Assembly: GCA_029490685.1 (NCBI GenBank)
Contig: CM055960.1
Location: 63,345,401 to 63,409,400 of the forward strand
Source: Schizonepeta tenuifolia
Lineage: Eukaryota; Streptophyta; Magnoliopsida; Lamiales; Lamiaceae
Length of the DNA: 64,000 nucleotides
Direction: 5' to 3'
Part shown: positions 59,657 to 64,000 of the stretch, piece after piece
Position numbering within the stretch: the stretch's first letter is position 1
Layout of the letters: each line of letters starts with the position of its first letter
Made by a program: the position numbers and the translations under genes
The notes under the pieces: generated by a model
What the model was told of the DNA's origin: nothing
What the model saw: only the letters and a program-made list of their open reading frames with translations
Database searches by the model: none

Positions 59657-59780
59657 GCGGGTTCAGTAATGATTCGGGTTTAAGGGTAATTAAGTCCCAA
59701 ATTACAAAAAGTGGCTATGATTTGTGTAAATTAAAAAGGTGGGCTATATATTGGGTTGTAATCCCCATAGTGGGTATTTC

Positions 59781-60985
59781 ACTATATAATCTCTTTATTA
59801 AACTTGTTTAAATTTTATATAGATCCAAATTTAATTTAAAAATGACTGTAATATCCGCTCTCGTCCTTAATTTGTATATAGAATAATATTCGTTAATTAT
59901 TTGAACTATTTGAATTTATAAATTATGTAAAGATTCAAATATTATGATAAAACTTGTCGTAATAAAAAATTAAATATTTATCACACAATATTTAATAAAT
60001 AAAAATTCAAATTATAAATTGAACCGTCAGTTTGGAATCAGTATGTCTACCCTCACGGTTCGAAGTCAGAATCCTCCCGTGATGTTGAACTTTCGTAGCT
60101 GAATCGGCCACTGTTATGTTGAAATGTCGTAACTAAATCGATCTGTTTACTCCCACTGTTCCAATAAAAAAATCAGCCCGTAGATCATATTCTTGATTTT
60201 TGTGCACAATAGAATAAATGAATAATTATTCTCTTTACTCTTATTTGTATTAAGTTTTTCATATTTTTTTTATTATTTTTTACATGTATTTTCTATCGAA
60301 TCGAATATTCGCGAATATCATTATGAATCGAATACGAATAAAAAAATATTCGAAGTCGATTCGAATATTGATTTTAATATGTGAATAATGTCACAAATCC
60401 GAATTTGGAACCATTTATTCTCTTTATTCTTATTTGTATTAAGTTTTTCATATTTTATGCATTTTTTTCATGTATTTCTATCAAATCGAATATTCGTGAA
60501 TATCGTTATGAATCGAATACAAATCAAATAAATATTTGAAATCGATTCGAATACTGATTCGAATATGCGGATAATGTCACAAATCCAAATTTGAAACCAT
60601 TTATTCGGCCAACTATTTGATTGGTTTCCTACAAATAATAATTATTCATTCGGTCAAGTAATAAATTGGCCATATTAAATTAAATTAAATTAAATTAAAT
60701 TATAAAAATATAGTTATTTATTCGGCCGACTAATAAATAAATGGGCCAAATAAAACTTTTGGTGCAAAAGATGAGAAAATACATATTGATTCTAAGTATT
60801 TATAGGCTTTTCAATATGTGATGTTTCATTGAATAACCGATGTGAGACACAAGATTTTAGTAGATATTTAAAATTTATTATTTTATGTTATAAAATTCAA
60901 ATTTTTGAGAATTTATATAGATACAAATGGAGGATTAAGAGGGGGTTCCACATAGTATTTTTTTCAAAGCAAAATCATTTTCCTT

Positions 60986-61027
<42 letters not shown>

Positions 61028-61310
61028 TTTGTATATATTCCAATATTCTATACCTATGGTTACATTCTTCATTCATTAATATGTTTAATATATTAAAATA
61101 TGATATATATATATATATATAAATATATATGATTTTAAAGATTTGATCGTGTTAAAATTTTGTTTCCATATAAATATGATAAATATTGACTTTATATTCA
61201 GAAAATTTGAAGTTTTAGATAAATAGGAACGGAGGAATATGAGGGGTACCACATAGGATTTTTTTTACGAAGAGTCGTTTTCGTTTATATAATATATAGA
61301 TTGAATGAAT
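59781..61310. other. AT-rich intergenic DNA with a tandem duplication
   Basis: About 190 bp is duplicated in tandem at 60222-60410 and 60411-60605 (TTATTTGTATTAAGTTTTTC ... GAATATTCG(C/T)GAATATC). An ATT/AAT run lies at 60989-61030. No gene. Confidence 0.7.
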
Positions 61311-61689
61311 AATCTAAGTTCTAAGGCTGGCTGCTACGCTGTCTCGAGCGCGGCTCGAGACGGCTGCGTTGCAGGAGGGGCGGGCTCGAGACCGGCTTGA
61401 ACTCGCTAGACCGGCTCGAGCCAGCGCGTGAAGTGCAAGCGGCCCTCCGAAAAAAAAAAAAAATTGAGGCGCGTGTTTTACTCGCCTAACATTAAAAACA
61501 AAAAAAAAATCGAACATTGCGGAATGGCTATTTTAGCCGAATTTCTTTTTTCTTTATTCTAATTTTACACTATAAATACGCTTTCTTCCCTCATTTCATC
61601 CTACAACAAATTAATTTCTCATTTCCTCTCAAATTCATATTTTAAAAATATCTTCTTCATCGTCGGCTTCAATTTTCTCCGTGGAATAT

Positions 61690-62710
61690 GAATCTATGGG
61701 CACCGACGACGAGGTCTTTGAGATGATGTCGAACGTGCAACGAGTCGTACGTACGTGCGCACGTAGAGGCGCAAAAAAATAAGAAGAAGAATAGGTTGGG
61801 GTCGTTCGTCTACCGCGATCGTGAAGCGGCATGTGAGCTCCTACACGCCGATTACTTCGCTAACAACCCCACTTACGGCGAGCACTTTTTTTCGACGCCA
61901 TTTCCGGATGCATAAGCATCTTTTTTGTGCATTTGCTAGACGTTGGAGGACAACGTCCGTTTCTTCAAGCATCTACAAGATGCACTGGGACGGTGGGATT
62001 GACGTCGGTGTAAAAATGCACGATGGCGGTGCGACAACTGGCCACCAGTGGTGCTGCGGATGTCTTCAACGAGTACCTGAAGATTGGAGATAGCATAGGT
62101 TGAAGTTGCATAAATTTTTTTTGCAGAGTTGTCATCGAGCACTTCGGCGCAAGATACCGTAGGAAGCTAAACGCTGCTGACACCGCTCGCCTGCTGCAGA
62201 TGCACGAGGAGCGGCACAGATTTCTGGAAATGCTCGGGAGCCTGGATTGTATGCACTGGGCAAATGGAGCAACTGCCCAAAAAAAAGGGCGGCTGCCTAC
62301 ATGCGCGGCGATTAGGGCGAGCCAACCTTAATTTTGGAGGCAAGGTTCCAGAAGATGCAGGAAACGGTGAGAAAGGACATAGAGCGGACATTTGGGATTC
62401 TCTAAGCCTGATGGAGAATAATTCGAAATCCGGTTCGATGCTGGTATACGATGCATCTCCGAGATATCATGTTGATGTGTATTATTTTACACAACATGAT
62501 AATCGAAAACGAGGGAGGGGATGTGGAGAATCTGAGAGACGACACCGGTGCGGCGTCCACTAGCGGTGTATCCCAGAGCCCCACTCGGCTCGCCTTTGAG
62601 ACTTATTTAAAACGGGAAGCCGACTTGAGAGATTAACGAAAGCAGCATCGGCTTACCAATGATCTCATCGAGCACCTTTGGCACCAATTTGAACCTCTAC
62701 AAACATAGTC
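61690..62710 (+). pseudogene. Decayed PIF/Harbinger transposase
   Basis: Across shifting frames the sequence reads SFVYRDREAACELLHADYFA, FRMHKHLFCAFARR, a VFNEYLKIGDS segment, VVIEHFGARYRRKLNAADTA, LEMLGSLDCMHWANG (first catalytic Asp in the LGSLDCMHW box) and CIILHNMIIENEG. These are in order for a plant PIF/Harbinger nuclease. Many stops and indels break it, so it is inactive. Element termini were not identified. A GC-rich stretch at 61320-61440 and a T-rich one at 62710-62760 probably lie within or beside it. Confidence 0.78.
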
Positions 62711-62719
62711 TTATATTTT

Positions 62720-63300
62720 AATTAATTTTTTTTATTTCAATTAATGTAATATTTTATTTTATTTGAATTAATGTAATTTTCTGAATTTATTTAATGAAAA
62801 CTTTAATTTTATAATATTAAAGTTAGAGACAGTTTAAAAACAATTGAATTATAGGAATAAGTATCTCTAAGCTGCATCTAGTGCTGAAAGTGGAGTTATA
62901 GACGGAGTTTCCAAGGATTTGTGAATAGTCTAAGATCTTCTATGTGTCGACCACTCGCTCATTGTCTCACATCTGACTCGCGGAAAACATACGATATATG
63001 TCATGTCCAATAAAATTTAATTATTTTTAAATAATGTATGTGCTTCAAATAAAAATAAAAATAAAAAAGATGTGGGGGCAAAAATTAAATTAGTCTTTAC
63101 TAAAAAACTACACATAAGCCTTGAGGCTCATCAAGTTTAATCCATTTCGATGCATCTTAAGCCCACCACCCTAGACCAAGCCTATGCCAAAGTATTTGAT
63201 AGGTGATCATGAATTATGACGGTCCTGGATATATTTAAAAAAGATCCAGACCAACCAACCACTTTGCAAATGATCTTGGATAGTGCCAGATTAGATTTAT
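62720..63300. other. AT-rich intergenic DNA
   Basis: No feature recognised. Confidence 0.55.
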
Positions 63301-63306
63301 CAACGG

Positions 63307-64000
63307 GTAGGGGTGAGCATTCGGATTACGGATCGAATTTTTGCTCAATTCAATCTGAAATCCGAATTTAAAAAAAAAATAGATCCGATCCAATCTAAAA
63401 TCCGAATAAATCCGAACCGAACAAATCCGAAATCCGACAATAATATCGAAGACAATCCAAAAATCTCCAAAAAAACTCAAGAAAAATCCAAAAATTTGAA
63501 ATAAATGTAATTATCTATCTATTTAATTACTTTCTCAAAATAAATTAAAAAAACAAGATAACGGAGAAAACTTCATTATTATAGCAAAAATAAGCAAACG
63601 AAAATTATTACAAAATTTAAGCAAAAAATGTGAAAAATTGAGAATACATAAATTAACGGAGGCGAGGAGGAGTGAAGACTGCGGCGTGAATGCAATGAAT
63701 TTTAGGTTTTAGGGTTTAGAAATGAGGTGATATATTAAATTATTAATAACAAATAATAAAACATAATAGTATATTATATATAATTCGGATTTTGGATTTG
63801 TTCGTTTTTTAAGTTCCGATCCGATCTGAATCCGAAATTATGAATAATTTGGATCCGATCCAATCCGAAATCCAAAGAAATCCGAACAGAATTTCATATT
63901 TCGGTTTTTTTGGTGTTATTTTTTACTTAACATTTTTTAATAATTAATTAGTTAATTATTATGTATTTTATTTTGTTTTTCTTTTATTTACTTTGTGTTA
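63307..64000. mobile_element. hAT-like non-autonomous element, left end
   Basis: Starts TAGGGGTGAGCATTCGGATT. The body has repeated CCGAAATCCGAA / GATCCGATCC phrases in both orientations at 63310-63440 and 63780-63910, as in the 10500 fragment. The right end was not found before the window stops. Confidence 0.5.

Larger units (their letters stand above)
57274..59780. mobile_element. Pack-MULE with F-box and purine-permease fragments
   Basis: Long inverted ends: 57274-57378 starts GAAATACCCATAATGAGGAT and runs to TTAATTTGGGACAAAAATAC then CCTTAA. 59680-59780 is its inverted partner. The AATACCCTTAA inner edge is shared with the other Mutator-like termini here. It carries no transposase but holds an internal repeat array (57440-58480) and two host-gene fragments set head to head (58926-59656). 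A 9-bp target duplication is not evident (ACAACTTAT versus ACTATATAA), so the insertion may be old. Confidence 0.82.

Overview
The window is nuclear DNA of a flowering plant, most likely a eudicot. It is AT-rich, its genes have short exons and GT-AG introns, and it carries plant-only families (TRM/DUF4378, DUF1645, purine permease, F-box) along with typical plant mobile DNA. An asterid such as Lamiales is a guess from general flavour only; nothing here fixes a species.

Host genes. Only three look intact. RECQL1 (15521-20398, +, ten exons, 619 codons when joined) is a RecQ DNA helicase. A TRM/LONGIFOLIA-type protein with DUF3741 and DUF4378 motifs (36837-41078, +, five coding exons, 898 codons) is probably a cortical-microtubule or TON1-linked factor. 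A single-exon DUF1645 protein (49963-51000, +) has a clear promoter.

Mobile DNA fills the rest. From left to right: (1) a decayed endogenous pararetrovirus on the minus strand (1 to about 6350), with RNase H, RT, protease, coat and movement regions plus a TATA box, a poly(A) signal and a tRNA-Met primer site; (2) a broken Mutator-like element (about 6355-10472) made mostly of inverted TACGA motifs; (3) three tandem repeats holding U2 snRNA 5'-end copies (11625-12440); (4) a 1-kb Mutator MITE with a perfect 9-bp target duplication (14202-15213); (5) nested Stowaway MITEs (23355-24003); (6) a complete 10.1-kb Mutator-like element, MULE-B (24258-34393), with long terminal inverted repeats and a perfect 9-bp target duplication; (7) a PIF/Harbinger deletion derivative (42648-43629); (8) an unclassified dispersed repeat (about 44390-45880); (9) a second long-TIR MITE with a Stowaway inside (46502-47161); (10) a GC-rich TIR repeat with a Stowaway inside (52322-53042); (11) three SINEs (53333-54447); (12) a Pack-MULE carrying F-box-associated and purine-permease fragments (57274-59780); (13) a decayed PIF/Harbinger transposase (61690-62710); (14) hAT-like fragments at 10500 and 63307.

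Main point of interest. MULE-B encodes a MURA-type transposase with one frameshift, a small B3 DNA-binding-domain protein with one frameshift, and a DUF1985-Ulp1 (C48 protease) fusion with one in-frame stop. Between and inside these genes, always in non-coding DNA, lie seven clusters with more than 40 copies of a short motif (CACGATG/CATCGTG), often paired as perfect palindromes such as CATCGTGAGCTCACGATG. Clusters sit in the transposase leader intron, just upstream of the B3 TATA box, in the leader and first intron of the DUF1985-Ulp1 gene, and between genes. This resembles the Arabidopsis VANDAL anti-silencing system, in which an element-encoded DUF1985-type protein (VANC) recognises motifs repeated in the element's own non-coding DNA. 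Here a B3 protein is an additional candidate reader. Two other Mutator-like elements in the window carry different inverted-motif arrays, which suggests that each family has its own code.
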